Notes under the pieces: model-generated
Told to the model about the DNA's origin: nothing
What the model saw: only the letters and a program-made list of their open reading frames with translations
The model's database searches: none
Program-made: the position numbers and the translations under genes
From: Alicyclobacillaceae bacterium
GTDB lineage: Bacteria; Bacillota; Bacilli; Kyrpidiales; Kyrpidiaceae
DNA length: 64,000 nt
Reading direction: 5' to 3'
NCBI GenBank assembly: GCA_029961045.1
Contig: JASBVN010000018.1
Span: forward strand, 1 to 64,000
Shown here: piece by piece, positions 1-7,019 of the stretch
Position numbering within the stretch: position 1 is the stretch's first letter
How the letters are laid out: every line of letters starts with the position of its first letter

Positions 1-10
1 GTTGCGGCTC

Positions 11-50
11 GTCAGAGGCTAGCGCTTCAATGGCGAACCGCTAGGCTGAC
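11..50. repeat. imperfect inverted repeat overlapping the 3' end of the small ORF
   Basis: GTCAG..CTAGCG at 11-24 and CGCTAG..CTGAC at 40-50 can pair, with small mismatches, around a loop that contains the stop codon of the short minus-strand reading frame. It could be a terminator stem or part of an antisense RNA overlap. No clear T-tract follows inside the window, so a terminator role is not shown. Confidence 0.35.
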
Positions 51-119
51 GATGCCAACAAGAACCGAGATTAGCGTGAGCAATACCATTGCCACGCGAT
101 ACTCTTGGCGGTCCCGTAC
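27..119 (-). CDS. possible small membrane peptide (about 30 aa), start codon unclear
   Basis: This frame reads as a short basic head (RDRQEYR) followed by about 20 hydrophobic residues (VAMVLLTLISVLVGIVSLAV) and a final RH, so it would be a single membrane helix. A strong site GAAAGGAGG lies at 126-134 and a -10-like TAGAAT at 186-191. Correct spacing from the ribosome binding site falls on a GTA codon, not a normal start. The ATG at 121-123 is in another frame and only 2 nt from GGAGG. The first in-frame usable start is GTG at 93-95. Size and shape recall holin-like or type I toxin peptides, but I cannot assign a family. The gene may be real, decayed, or chance. Confidence 0.25.
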   Translation of the reverse strand, partial: VRDRQEYRVAMVLLTLISVLVGIVSLAVRH

Positions 120-205
120 GCATCGCCTCCTTTCGGGGTGGAATTCCCCCCGGCGGAGGCGAGCGTTTTCTTATCCGCCATTTCTATTCTACCAAAAATC
201 GCCGT

Positions 206-220
206 TTTTCTCATAGAGAG
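206..220. repeat. 15-nt sequence shared with the glmM upstream region
   Basis: TTTTCTCATAGAGAG occurs here and again exactly at 6815-6829. On the minus strand both copies are preceded by GGCCCTC. Both lie upstream of minus-strand genes (the small ORF at 27-119 and glmM), so a shared regulatory site or an old repeat fragment is possible. No function can be assigned from sequence alone. Confidence 0.5.
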
Positions 221-241
221 GGCCGGGATTACTCCCGGCCC
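220..241. other. perfect 8-bp hairpin
   Basis: GGGCCGGG and CCCGGCCC pair perfectly around a 6-nt loop. There is no convincing T-tract on the plus side; on the minus side the hairpin is followed by TCTCTATGAGAAAA. It may be a weak terminator or an RNA stem between two small minus-strand transcripts. Confidence 0.45.
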
Positions 242-280
242 GATTTAACTTACCGGGCGGGTGTTTTAGCCTTGCAAAAG

Positions 281-305
281 AAAAAAGCCCGCGTTCATTG
301 CGGGC
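281..305 (-). terminator. Rho-independent terminator, minus strand
   Basis: GCCCGC, a 7-nt loop, and GCGGGC are followed on the minus strand by six Ts. It lies about 120 nt beyond the stop of the short minus-strand frame at 424-564 and would end a transcript started at the minus-strand promoter at 650-678. Confidence 0.75.
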
Positions 306-423
306 CTTCGATAGCATCTTCGGTTGTAATGCTCAAAACGGAATTATGGACAGAAGGAAAACCACAATTTGCGGGACTAAGATTTCTTCGGCTGTTCCTC
401 TGCTTCGAAATCCGCGCCCTGTC

Positions 424-564
424 TCAGAGTAGAAATGAGCACCAGTAGAAAATGATTACCTGCGGTACCAGAACGAACCACACCAGGTCCATTTGCGCTT
501 GGTGGAACGGGAAATCGGGTGGATAGGGCGAAGTATTGCCGCCGTTACCGCCGTATAGATTTAC
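424..564 (-). CDS. possible small membrane protein of unknown function, possibly frameshifted
   Basis: The minus strand has an ordered set of signals: promoter (650-678), AAAGGAGG (573-580), an open frame to 424 and a terminator (281-305). Eight nucleotides after AAAGGAGG the frame begins with GTA, not a standard start. It continues as a Gly/Pro-rich head (GGNGGNTSPYPPDFPF) and a hydrophobic segment (WFVLVPQVIIFYWCSFLL). The first in-frame ATG is at 490-492, which would leave only about 22 residues. A -1 shift just before the stop would add a charged tail ending ADFEAEEQPKKS, typical of a small single-helix protein, so the gene may carry a frameshift. The ORF-track TTG start at 678 is really the -35 box. 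No family recognised. Confidence 0.3.
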   Translation of the reverse strand, partial: VNLYGGNGGNTSPYPPDFPFHQAQMDLVWFVLVPQVIIFYWCSFLL

Positions 565-649
565 TAGCTGAACCTCCTTTTCGCCTTGGGTCTCGAATCG
601 TCTTCGCCGAAACTGTACAGTTGGTCTTCCGCTCTTTTTATTTTGACCA

Positions 650-678
650 AAGGTAACAGGATCATCCCCTTCTGTCAA
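650..678 (-). promoter_or_regulatory. SigA-type promoter, minus strand
   Basis: TTGACA (673-678) and TACCTT (650-655) are separated by 17 nt on the minus strand, about 60-70 nt upstream of the AAAGGAGG of the small minus-strand frame. Confidence 0.6.
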
Positions 679-721
679 TAGTAGTGGAGTGTTTATTATT
701 TTGGTTTCTTTGGTTTTTTAC

Positions 722-751
722 TTGACACCTGCGCCTTTCCTTGCTTACTAT
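722..751 (+). promoter_or_regulatory. SigA-type promoter of the regulator-efflux cassette
   Basis: TTGACA (722-727) and TACTAT (746-751) with an 18-nt spacer lie about 35 nt upstream of the regulator start. No obvious operator palindrome is visible between promoter and gene. Confidence 0.65.
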
Positions 752-785
752 GGTCTTCGATTATTGGATTTTTGGGTGATGGACA

Positions 786-1469
786 ATGCCCTTGACAGAG
801 CGCCGCAAGCAATTCCTGCAACACCTCATGGGCCTGTACCAAAAAACACAACAGCCCGTTCATTACGAAACCTTGGCCAACGCCGTGGGAGTCAGCAAGT
901 GGACAGCCTACGACATGTTGCGGGGGTTAGAAAAATTAGGATACCTATCCCGGGATTACCTGCACCCTCGCGGAGGAGTCGGGAGGTCCCAAGTCGTCTT
1001 CCGCCCCACGGAAAAGGCCGTTCAGCTGGTGTCCCGGATATGCGACAACCCCTCGTCCTCTCACGGGAATGAGACAGAAAGGGATATGATCCGGTTGTTG
1101 CAAGAATTGCAACGGGCGGAAATGGGCCTTGCCATGACCCGCCTGATCGAATCCGTGTCTCAAACCCCGAGCGGCATCACCTTTTGCCTTTCTCTATTGG
1201 GAGTGTTAAGTCTTTTTCTCAAGAATTTGGACGAACCGATCCGGGCGACCGTTGAGCACATGACCGCGAGTCTCGAAAGGCCGGAGGCTCGCATCCTCGT
1301 CTTCATCGGCGTCATGTTTGGGATCGTCATCCATTCGGTCAAGGGCGAACTTGGGCAGGAGACCGCCCGCCTGATTGGCCGCGCCCTTAGCAGCATCCAG
1401 GAGCTTTCGGAGGACGAGCGGGTGCGGCTGGCCGATTTTCTGTCCGAGGCGCTCCGGCAAGTCCAGTGA
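786..1469 (+). CDS. winged-helix-type transcriptional regulator
   Basis: The 227-residue product begins with a helix-turn-helix-like stretch (residues about 20-75: HYETLANAVGVSKWTAYDMLRGLEKLGYLSR) that resembles winged-helix domains. The remaining 150 residues are a helical region with one hydrophobic segment (ILVFIGVMFGIVIHSV), probably an effector or dimer domain. It stands 18 nt upstream of a DHA2 efflux pump and behind its own promoter, so it probably controls that pump; this is inference from position. The ribosome binding site is weak (GGGTGATGG). I do not recognise the exact regulator family. Confidence 0.7.
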   Translation: MPLTERRKQFLQHLMGLYQKTQQPVHYETLANAVGVSKWTAYDMLRGLEKLGYLSRDYLHPRGGVGRSQVVFRPTEKAVQLVSRICDNPSSSHGNETERDMIRLLQELQRAEMGLAMTRLIESVSQTPSGITFCLSLLGVLSLFLKNLDEPIRATVEHMTASLERPEARILVFIGVMFGIVIHSVKGELGQETARLIGRALSSIQELSEDERVRLADFLSEALRQVQ

Positions 1470-1487
1470 GAGGCGAGGTGTCGCGCG

Positions 1488-3011
1488 TTGCAGAAATGGC
1501 TCGTACTCGTCGTAGTGGTCCTCGGGTTGTCGCTGGACCTTTTGGATATGACCATCGTGGAGGTAGCGATACCGGATATCATCAATCAATTCGGAACCGA
1601 TCTCCACTTGGCCCAATATGTGGTGACCGCATACATGATGACCATCGGACTGGTCGAACCGGTGACCGCCTACCTGGCCGATACTCGCGGCATGAAAAAA
1701 ATGTACATCTTCAGCCTGATTCTGTTTATCCTCGGTTCCGCGTTATGCGCCGAATCGTGGAGCATCGAGTCGTTGATCGCCTTCCGCGTCGTGCAGGCGG
1801 TAGGTGGAGGCATGATCATGCCATTGTCCATGGCCATCGTGCAAAAGGTCTTCGACAAACAGGAATTGCCGCTGGCCATGGGTCTAATGGGCATCCCCCT
1901 ATTGATCGCTCCCGCCGTCGGTCCGGTGGTGGGAGGATACCTGGTGGAACACGCCAGCTGGCAATGGATTTTTTGGCTGAACATTCCCGTGGGTGTACCG
2001 GCCGTCATCGCCTCCTGGTTCGTCTTGAGGGAATTTGAAACGATGCAGAAAAAATTTGACGGTCCCGGGTTCATCCTCTCGGCCGTAGGGTTTTCGACCC
2101 TTCTGCTCGCCATCAGCAACGGTCCGGAGGAAGGATGGAGTTCCCCCTCGATTGTCGGACTGTTTTTCCTTTCTTTCTCCAGCCTCATGCTCTTTGTGTG
2201 GGTCGAAACGATCGTCTCCGAGCCATTGCTGGACCTGCGCCTCTTCCGGCAGCGCATCTACACCTCCGCCACCGTGGTCACCTTTTTTTTCATGATGAGC
2301 CTCTTCGGAAGCCTGTATCTGGTGCCGCTGTTTTTGCAGCAATTGCGGGACATGGGCCCTGTGGAGACGGGGCTCGCCCTCATTCCCGAAGTGCTGGGGG
2401 CGGCGTTGTTGGTCCCGATCAGCGCGTTGCTCCTGCCGCGGGTGGGGGCCACTTGGCTGACCATCGCCGGTGTGGCCGTGATGACCGTCGGTATGATGCC
2501 CCTGACAACCCTCGAACTGGGCACCGACCTCCAGGCGCTCAAACAATATCTGGCCGTCATCGGATGCGGCCTCGGTCTCGGCATCATGCCGGCCGTGACA
2601 ATGGCTTACAATACTCTTCCCGACGTCTTGGTGAATCAGGGCTCGGCATTTTTAAACCTCATCCGGCAGATCGGCAGCGCCCTCGGCGTGGCGCTGTTGA
2701 CCACCATTCTCCAGGAACGACAACCCGTTTATTTGACCCGGTACGCCGAGTCCATCACCTTCGGATCTCCCGCCCAACAGGCGTGGAACGAAGCCGCCGG
2801 CGTCCTCCAGAGCACGGGCCATACACTCGAAGAAGCCCAGCAACTGACCACCGCCTACATGGTGCAAATCGTCGAAAAGGCTTCTGCCGTCCTGGCGTTC
2901 CACGACGCCTTTTTCGCCGCGCTGGTCTTCGGCCTGCTCAGCGCGATTCCGGCTCTCTTGCTCTATTCTCCACGCCCGGATCGCACATCCCCTGAAACGG
3001 GAGAGCAGTAA
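1488..3011 (+). CDS. MFS transporter, DHA2 family (14-TMS drug:H+ antiporter)
   Basis: A membrane protein of about 507 residues with many hydrophobic segments, fitting the 14-helix EmrB/QacA group. Motif A appears in the loop after helix 2 as LADTRGMKK. The antiporter motif C appears in helix 5 as GIPLLIAPAVGPVVGG. Family members expel drugs or organic cations using the proton gradient; the substrate cannot be read from sequence. The TTG start at 1488 is preceded by GAGGTG at 7 nt. It follows the regulator at once and is closed by a strong terminator, forming a two-gene plus-strand cassette against a minus-strand background. Confidence 0.88.
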   Translation: MQKWLVLVVVVLGLSLDLLDMTIVEVAIPDIINQFGTDLHLAQYVVTAYMMTIGLVEPVTAYLADTRGMKKMYIFSLILFILGSALCAESWSIESLIAFRVVQAVGGGMIMPLSMAIVQKVFDKQELPLAMGLMGIPLLIAPAVGPVVGGYLVEHASWQWIFWLNIPVGVPAVIASWFVLREFETMQKKFDGPGFILSAVGFSTLLLAISNGPEEGWSSPSIVGLFFLSFSSLMLFVWVETIVSEPLLDLRLFRQRIYTSATVVTFFFMMSLFGSLYLVPLFLQQLRDMGPVETGLALIPEVLGAALLVPISALLLPRVGATWLTIAGVAVMTVGMMPLTTLELGTDLQALKQYLAVIGCGLGLGIMPAVTMAYNTLPDVLVNQGSAFLNLIRQIGSALGVALLTTILQERQPVYLTRYAESITFGSPAQQAWNEAAGVLQSTGHTLEEAQQLTTAYMVQIVEKASAVLAFHDAFFAALVFGLLSAIPALLLYSPRPDRTSPETGEQ

Positions 3012-3020
3012 ATCGGGACA

Positions 3021-3051
3021 CCAAAAAAGGGGGTCGCCCCCCCTTTTTTGG
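3021..3051. terminator. bidirectional Rho-independent terminator between MFS gene and glmS
   Basis: CCAAAAAAGGGGG, a short loop, and CCCCCTTTTTTGG form a near-perfect palindrome with A- and T-tracts on either side. It can end both the plus-strand efflux transcript and the minus-strand glmS transcript. Confidence 0.93.
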
Positions 3052-3075
3052 TCCCGCCCGGTCCGGCCGGTCGCA

Positions 3076-4902
3076 TCACTCCACCGTCACACTCTTGGCC
3101 AGGTTGCGGGGCTTGTCGACGTCATTGCCCCGCTCCACCGCCGCGTAATAGGCGAGAAGTTGAAGGGGCACGGCCACCACCACCGGAGCGACCCAGGGAT
3201 TGGTGCGCGGGAGGTACAAAACCTCGTCCGCCACGGTGGCCATTTCGCCATCCCCGGCCCAGGTCAGGGCCAAGACGTACGCGTCCCGCGCCTTGACTTC
3301 CTTGATGTTGCTCACCGTCTTCTCGTAGAGGTGATCCTGGGTCGCCAGGGCGATCACGGGAACCCCTTCCGCGATGAGTGCGAGAGTCCCGTGTTTCAAT
3401 TCCCCCGCGGCGTAGGCCTCGGCGTGGATGTACGAAATTTCCTTGAGCTTGAGCGCGCCTTCCAGCGCGGCCACATAATCGAGTCCGCGCCCGATGAAGA
3501 AGGCGCTTTCCTTCCACGCGAACCGCCGGGCGAATTGCTTCATCGCGGGAGCGGTGTCCAACACCTTGGAGACCGCTTCCGGCAGCCCCCGCACCGCCTC
3601 CAAAATCCCGCGGATCGCCTCCGGATCGGCCGACCCGCGCAGCCGGGCGAGGTAGCACGCAAACAGGTAGAATGCCACCAGCTGGGTGGTATACGCTTTG
3701 GTCGAAGCCACCGCGATCTCCGGGCCGGCTTGAGTGATCACCACATCGTCCGCCTCCCGGGCCACGGAACTCCCCACCACGTTGGTAATCGCCAAAACCC
3801 TCCTCCCCCGGCTTTTGGCCTCCCGAAGGGCCGCCAGGGTATCGGCCGTTTCCCCCGACTGGCTGACGGCGATCACCAGCGTGTTCTCGGTGTACACCGG
3901 CTCGCGATAGCGGTACTCCGAGGCGACTTCCACTTCCACCGGAATCCGCGTCAATCTTTCTAGGATTTGGCGCCCCACCATCCCGGCGTGATAGGCCGTC
4001 CCGCAGGCGATGATGTGAATCCGGTCGATTTGCCTCGCCGTGTCCTCATCCCATCCGAGTTCCGGAAGGACCGCCCGGTTGTCCTCGGCCAGCCGGCCGG
4101 TGAGGGTGTCGGCGATGGCTTTCGGCTGTTCATAAATCTCCTTCAACATGAAATGCTCGTATCCGGCCTTTTCGGCGGCCGCCATGTCCCAGGTCACTTC
4201 GAGTACCTGTTTGTCCACCCCCGTTCCGTCGAGGCGGTAACAGGCCACCCGGGAAGCGGTCACGTCGGCCACTTCGCCTTCATCCAACACGTACACCCGC
4301 CGGGTGTACGAGAGGAGGGCCGGGATGTCGGAGGCGATAAAGTTCTCCCCCTCTCCGAGGCCGACCACCAGCGGACTGTGTTTGCGCACCGCCACTAAGC
4401 GATCCGGTTCCCGGACGCTCATCACGACCAGGGCGTAGGCCCCGCGCAGCCGGTTGGCCGCTTTCAACACCGTTCCCAACAAATCGCCGTCGTACAAAGA
4501 TTCGATGAGATGGGCGACCACTTCCGAATCGGTCTCGGAACGGAAGCGGTGGCCTTCCCGCCGGAGCTGTTCTCGCAACATCCGGTAGTTTTCAATAATC
4601 CCGTTATGGACAACTACGAAATGGCCGGAACAATCCTCGTGGGGATGAGCGTTTTCGTCCGACGGGCGTCCGTGGGTCGCCCACCGGGTGTGCCCAATGC
4701 CCACCGAACCCGGCAGGCCGTGCCCGTTCAACTGCTCTTCCAGGTTCGACAGACGCCCGAGGCGCTTTTTCACCCGAATGACCGAACCGTCATACACCGC
4801 GATCCCCGCCGAGTCATAACCCCTGTACTCCAGCTTTTCCAATCCCTGCAACAATACCGATTGTGCTTCCCGCGCGCCGATATAACCGACAATCCCGCAC
4901 AT
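3076..4902 (-). CDS. glmS: glutamine-fructose-6-phosphate aminotransferase (isomerizing)
   Basis: Makes glucosamine-6-phosphate from fructose-6-phosphate and glutamine, the first committed step of UDP-GlcNAc synthesis for peptidoglycan. The N-terminal glutaminase domain starts MCGIVGYIG, placing the catalytic Cys directly after Met. Two SIS sugar domains follow (SQSGETADT; SKAYTTQ), and the product ends in the usual KSVTVE. About 608 residues, the normal length. I reject the ORF-track start 75 nt upstream: the Cys must be N-terminal, and GAGGAGG sits 9 nt before this ATG. A glmS ribozyme lies in the leader, so glucosamine-6-phosphate should lower expression by self-cleavage. Confidence 0.97.
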   Translation of the reverse strand: MCGIVGYIGAREAQSVLLQGLEKLEYRGYDSAGIAVYDGSVIRVKKRLGRLSNLEEQLNGHGLPGSVGIGHTRWATHGRPSDENAHPHEDCSGHFVVVHNGIIENYRMLREQLRREGHRFRSETDSEVVAHLIESLYDGDLLGTVLKAANRLRGAYALVVMSVREPDRLVAVRKHSPLVVGLGEGENFIASDIPALLSYTRRVYVLDEGEVADVTASRVACYRLDGTGVDKQVLEVTWDMAAAEKAGYEHFMLKEIYEQPKAIADTLTGRLAEDNRAVLPELGWDEDTARQIDRIHIIACGTAYHAGMVGRQILERLTRIPVEVEVASEYRYREPVYTENTLVIAVSQSGETADTLAALREAKSRGRRVLAITNVVGSSVAREADDVVITQAGPEIAVASTKAYTTQLVAFYLFACYLARLRGSADPEAIRGILEAVRGLPEAVSKVLDTAPAMKQFARRFAWKESAFFIGRGLDYVAALEGALKLKEISYIHAEAYAAGELKHGTLALIAEGVPVIALATQDHLYEKTVSNIKEVKARDAYVLALTWAGDGEMATVADEVLYLPRTNPWVAPVVVAVPLQLLAYYAAVERGNDVDKPRNLAKSVTVE

Positions 4903-4979
4903 AGGGGACATCCTCCTCGTGAAGCCCCCGGGACGTCCCACACGCGGGGCGGGCCCCCGTGCAGGCGCCGGGGGCACAA

Positions 4980-5185
4980 AAGTGTAGCGAGCCGCTCTGT
5001 TCGAAAGGTCTTTGTGCCTTCGTCGCCGAAGGTTTTCCCCCTTTCGTTACGGCGACAGAGCCGCGCCGGGAGGTATCCGCCGAATCCCTCGATGAACCTC
5101 CCCCTCGTCGACTGCCCGCCTCTCTCGAAGGGCGGCGCGCCGCCCTCCTCCGACCCGTCCCGCGGACAGTCCTGGCGCTTTCGAC
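4980..5185 (-). ncRNA. glmS ribozyme (glucosamine-6-phosphate-activated self-cleaving riboswitch)
   Basis: On the minus strand the conserved core GAAAGCGCCAGGACTG is followed by GACGAGG, then TTCATCGAGGGATTCGGCGG and CTCCCGG, and 3' elements including CACAAAG, all in the order known for glmS ribozymes. The expected cleavage point is between A at 5179 and G at 5178 (the 5' side of GCGCC). It lies between glmM and glmS with about 80 nt from its 3' end to the glmS start. In the known family, glucosamine-6-phosphate is the cofactor that activates cleavage and mRNA decay. The 3' boundary is approximate. Confidence 0.93.
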
Positions 5186-5186
5186 C

Positions 5187-5243
5187 TCAACCGAAAACCG
5201 GCAAACTTCCCTCCAACACCTCCACTTCCTCCGCCTTCTTCAT
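5187..5243 (-). CDS. possible 18-aa upstream ORF ending 8 nt before the glmS ribozyme cleavage site
   Basis: After AAAGGGGGTGGGA an ATG opens the frame MKKAEEVEVLEGSLPVFG and stops at TGA (5187-5189). The stop is only 7-8 nt upstream of the predicted cleavage site, so ribosomes ending here would sit on the ribozyme 5' edge. The ribosome-binding-like sequence is good and the peptide is charged and plausible, but an 18-codon frame can arise by chance. Translation could couple to ribozyme folding or protect the 5' cleavage product; this is inference. Confidence 0.35.
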   Translation of the reverse strand: MKKAEEVEVLEGSLPVFG

Positions 5244-5387
5244 TCCCACCCCCTTTCAAATCTCACAAAACAGGCACACCGCCGCGCCGGCCGCAGGCCG
5301 CCGTAACCGCCGCCCCACAGCACCCCTTTCGCCCACTTTATGCGAGGAACGGCCGGAGGGTGCTCCGCTACCGACCGCGGCCCCGCC

Positions 5388-6770
5388 TCATGGAGCGGCG
5401 CCCAATGCTTCGCGGATCACCGCCGCCAGCTCCGCCGCGCAGGCCTCCACCACGTTTTCATCGGGCCCTTCGACCATCACCCGCACCAGCGGTTCCGTGC
5501 CCGACGGTCTGACCAACACGCGCCCTTCCTTTCCAAGCCGCTCTTCCGCCCTCCGCACCGCCTCCCGCACCGGACCGCTGCCGTCCAGTTTGGTCTTGTC
5601 CGCCACCCGGACGTTGACCAGCTTCTGCGGATAACGGGTCATGACGGACCGGAGCGCACTGAGGGGCCGGGCGGAGGCCACCATCGTATCCACCAGTTGA
5701 AGAGCCGTCAAAATCCCGTCGCCGGTGGTGTTGTGCCGGAGAAAGATCACGTGTCCGGACTGCTCCCCTCCGAGCACGTACCCGTTCCGCACCATTTCCT
5801 CCATGACGTAACGGTCTCCCACCGCGGTCCGCACCAGCGACACGCCCACTTCCCGCAGCGACTTCTCCAAGCCGGCGTTGCTCATCACCGTCGCCACGAC
5901 GGTATTGCCGTCCAGTTCCTCGCACTGCTTCAACCGCCTGGCACAAATGGCCAGCACATGATCTCCGTCGAGCACTTCGCCCTTTTCGTCCACGGCGATC
6001 AACCGGTCGGCGTCGCCGTCAAAGGAGAGGCCGACCTCTCCCCCGTGTCGCAACACCGCCTCCTGAATCACCTCCGGATGAGTCGAACCGCACCCGACGT
6101 TGATGTTGTCGCCGGTAGGCCGGTCGTGAAGCACCACCACTTCGGCGCCGAGGCTCCGAAAGACCTCCGGAGCGACCCGGTACGCCGCGCCTTCGGCGCA
6201 ATCCATGACGACCTTCAGCCCGTCGAAACGGGCTCGCACCGTCCCGGTCAAATACTGAACGTACCGGGCCACCCGATCTTGACCTTCGATCACCCGCCCC
6301 ACCCGCACGCCGGCCGGCCGCGGAATCCGCAGCCAGTACTCCTCCTCCATCCACTTCTGGATTTCATCTTCCACTTCGTCTAAGAGCTTGAATCCGTCCG
6401 GCCCGAAAAACTTGATGCCGTTGTCGTCCACCGGGTTGTGGGATGCGGAAATCATCGCCCCCGCCGCGCACGACAAAGATCGCGTCAGGTAGGCGACGCC
6501 GGGGGTCGGCACTACACCCAATCGCAACACGGAGACCCCGACGGATAGAATCCCCGCTATCAGAGCCGACTCGAGCAGATCTCCGGAAGCCCGCGTGTCC
6601 CGGCCTACCGCGATTTTCACCCCTCCGGACTCCCCCGCGGCGCCCGCATCCCTCTCCGCCCGCCGCGCCAGCACGTGCGCCGCCGCACGGCCGAGGCGAT
6701 AAGCCAACTCGGGCGTCAGATCCGCGTTGGCCACCCCTCGAACTCCGTCCGTCCCAAACAAACGTGCCAA
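5388..6770 (-). CDS. glmM: phosphoglucosamine mutase
   Basis: Interconverts glucosamine-6-phosphate and glucosamine-1-phosphate, the step after GlmS. The product of about 460 residues shows all four family motifs: active serine loop ISASHNPVDDNGIKFFG, metal loop DGDADR, sugar loop GGEQSGH, and phosphate loop RPSGTEPLVRVM. I choose the TTG start giving (M)ARLFGTDGVRG, preceded by GGGAG at 6 nt, over the longer ORF-track start, because GlmM proteins begin with this sequence. It lies between cdaA and glmS as in most Bacilli, but without cdaR in front. Confidence 0.96.
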   Translation of the reverse strand: MARLFGTDGVRGVANADLTPELAYRLGRAAAHVLARRAERDAGAAGESGGVKIAVGRDTRASGDLLESALIAGILSVGVSVLRLGVVPTPGVAYLTRSLSCAAGAMISASHNPVDDNGIKFFGPDGFKLLDEVEDEIQKWMEEEYWLRIPRPAGVRVGRVIEGQDRVARYVQYLTGTVRARFDGLKVVMDCAEGAAYRVAPEVFRSLGAEVVVLHDRPTGDNINVGCGSTHPEVIQEAVLRHGGEVGLSFDGDADRLIAVDEKGEVLDGDHVLAICARRLKQCEELDGNTVVATVMSNAGLEKSLREVGVSLVRTAVGDRYVMEEMVRNGYVLGGEQSGHVIFLRHNTTGDGILTALQLVDTMVASARPLSALRSVMTRYPQKLVNVRVADKTKLDGSGPVREAVRRAEERLGKEGRVLVRPSGTEPLVRVMVEGPDENVVEACAAELAAVIREALGAAP

Positions 6771-6814
6771 GGTCCACTCCCCATTTCTCCCGAATGTGAC
6801 ACAGAACACACTTA

Positions 6815-6829
6815 TTTTCTCATAGAGAG
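6815..6829. repeat. second copy of the 15-nt TTTTCTCATAGAGAG sequence
   Basis: Exact match to 206-220, located about 45 nt upstream of the glmM start on the coding side. The preceding minus-strand context (GGCCCTC) is also shared. It could be a regulator site or a degenerate repeat. Confidence 0.5.
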
Positions 6830-6970
6830 CAGAGGGCCTGCAAGAAATCGAGACGGAGAACCGGAACGGCAGGCGGAGCCAGCGGGAGCAACGGCGAGTC
6901 CGGCAGTCTTCATTTGGCGTCCGGATTGAAAACCACCCGGATTGGCCGGTTTCCGGTCCATTCGCGATTT

Positions 6971-7018
6971 TTACACCCCGCGGGCCGGCCGCACCGATAC
7001 CGGAACCGTGACCTCGAC
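6971..7018 (-). pseudogene. possible remnant of cdaR (3' tail) between cdaA and glmM
   Basis: One base after the cdaA stop, an open frame reads VEVTVPVSVRPARGV and then stops. The alternating hydrophobic VEVTVPV pattern resembles YbbR-domain strands of CdaR. CdaR normally sits exactly here, translationally coupled to cdaA. A strong AGGAGG lies at the end of cdaA, 8 nt before an ATG (7021-7023) that overlaps the cdaA stop as ATGA; that ATG opens only a basic 37-codon frame (6910-7023) without likeness to CdaR. The pattern fits an internal deletion of cdaR, but 15 residues is thin evidence. Confidence 0.25.
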
Positions 7019-7019
7019 C

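Noticed and set aside
89-448. 119-aa plus-strand ORF
   Set aside because: Crosses two hairpins and a minus-strand terminator, has no ribosome binding site and no recognisable domain.
424-678. 84-aa minus-strand ORF starting at TTG 678
   Set aside because: The TTG is the first half of a TTGACA -35 box; transcription would start downstream, so only the shorter frame from about 564 is considered.
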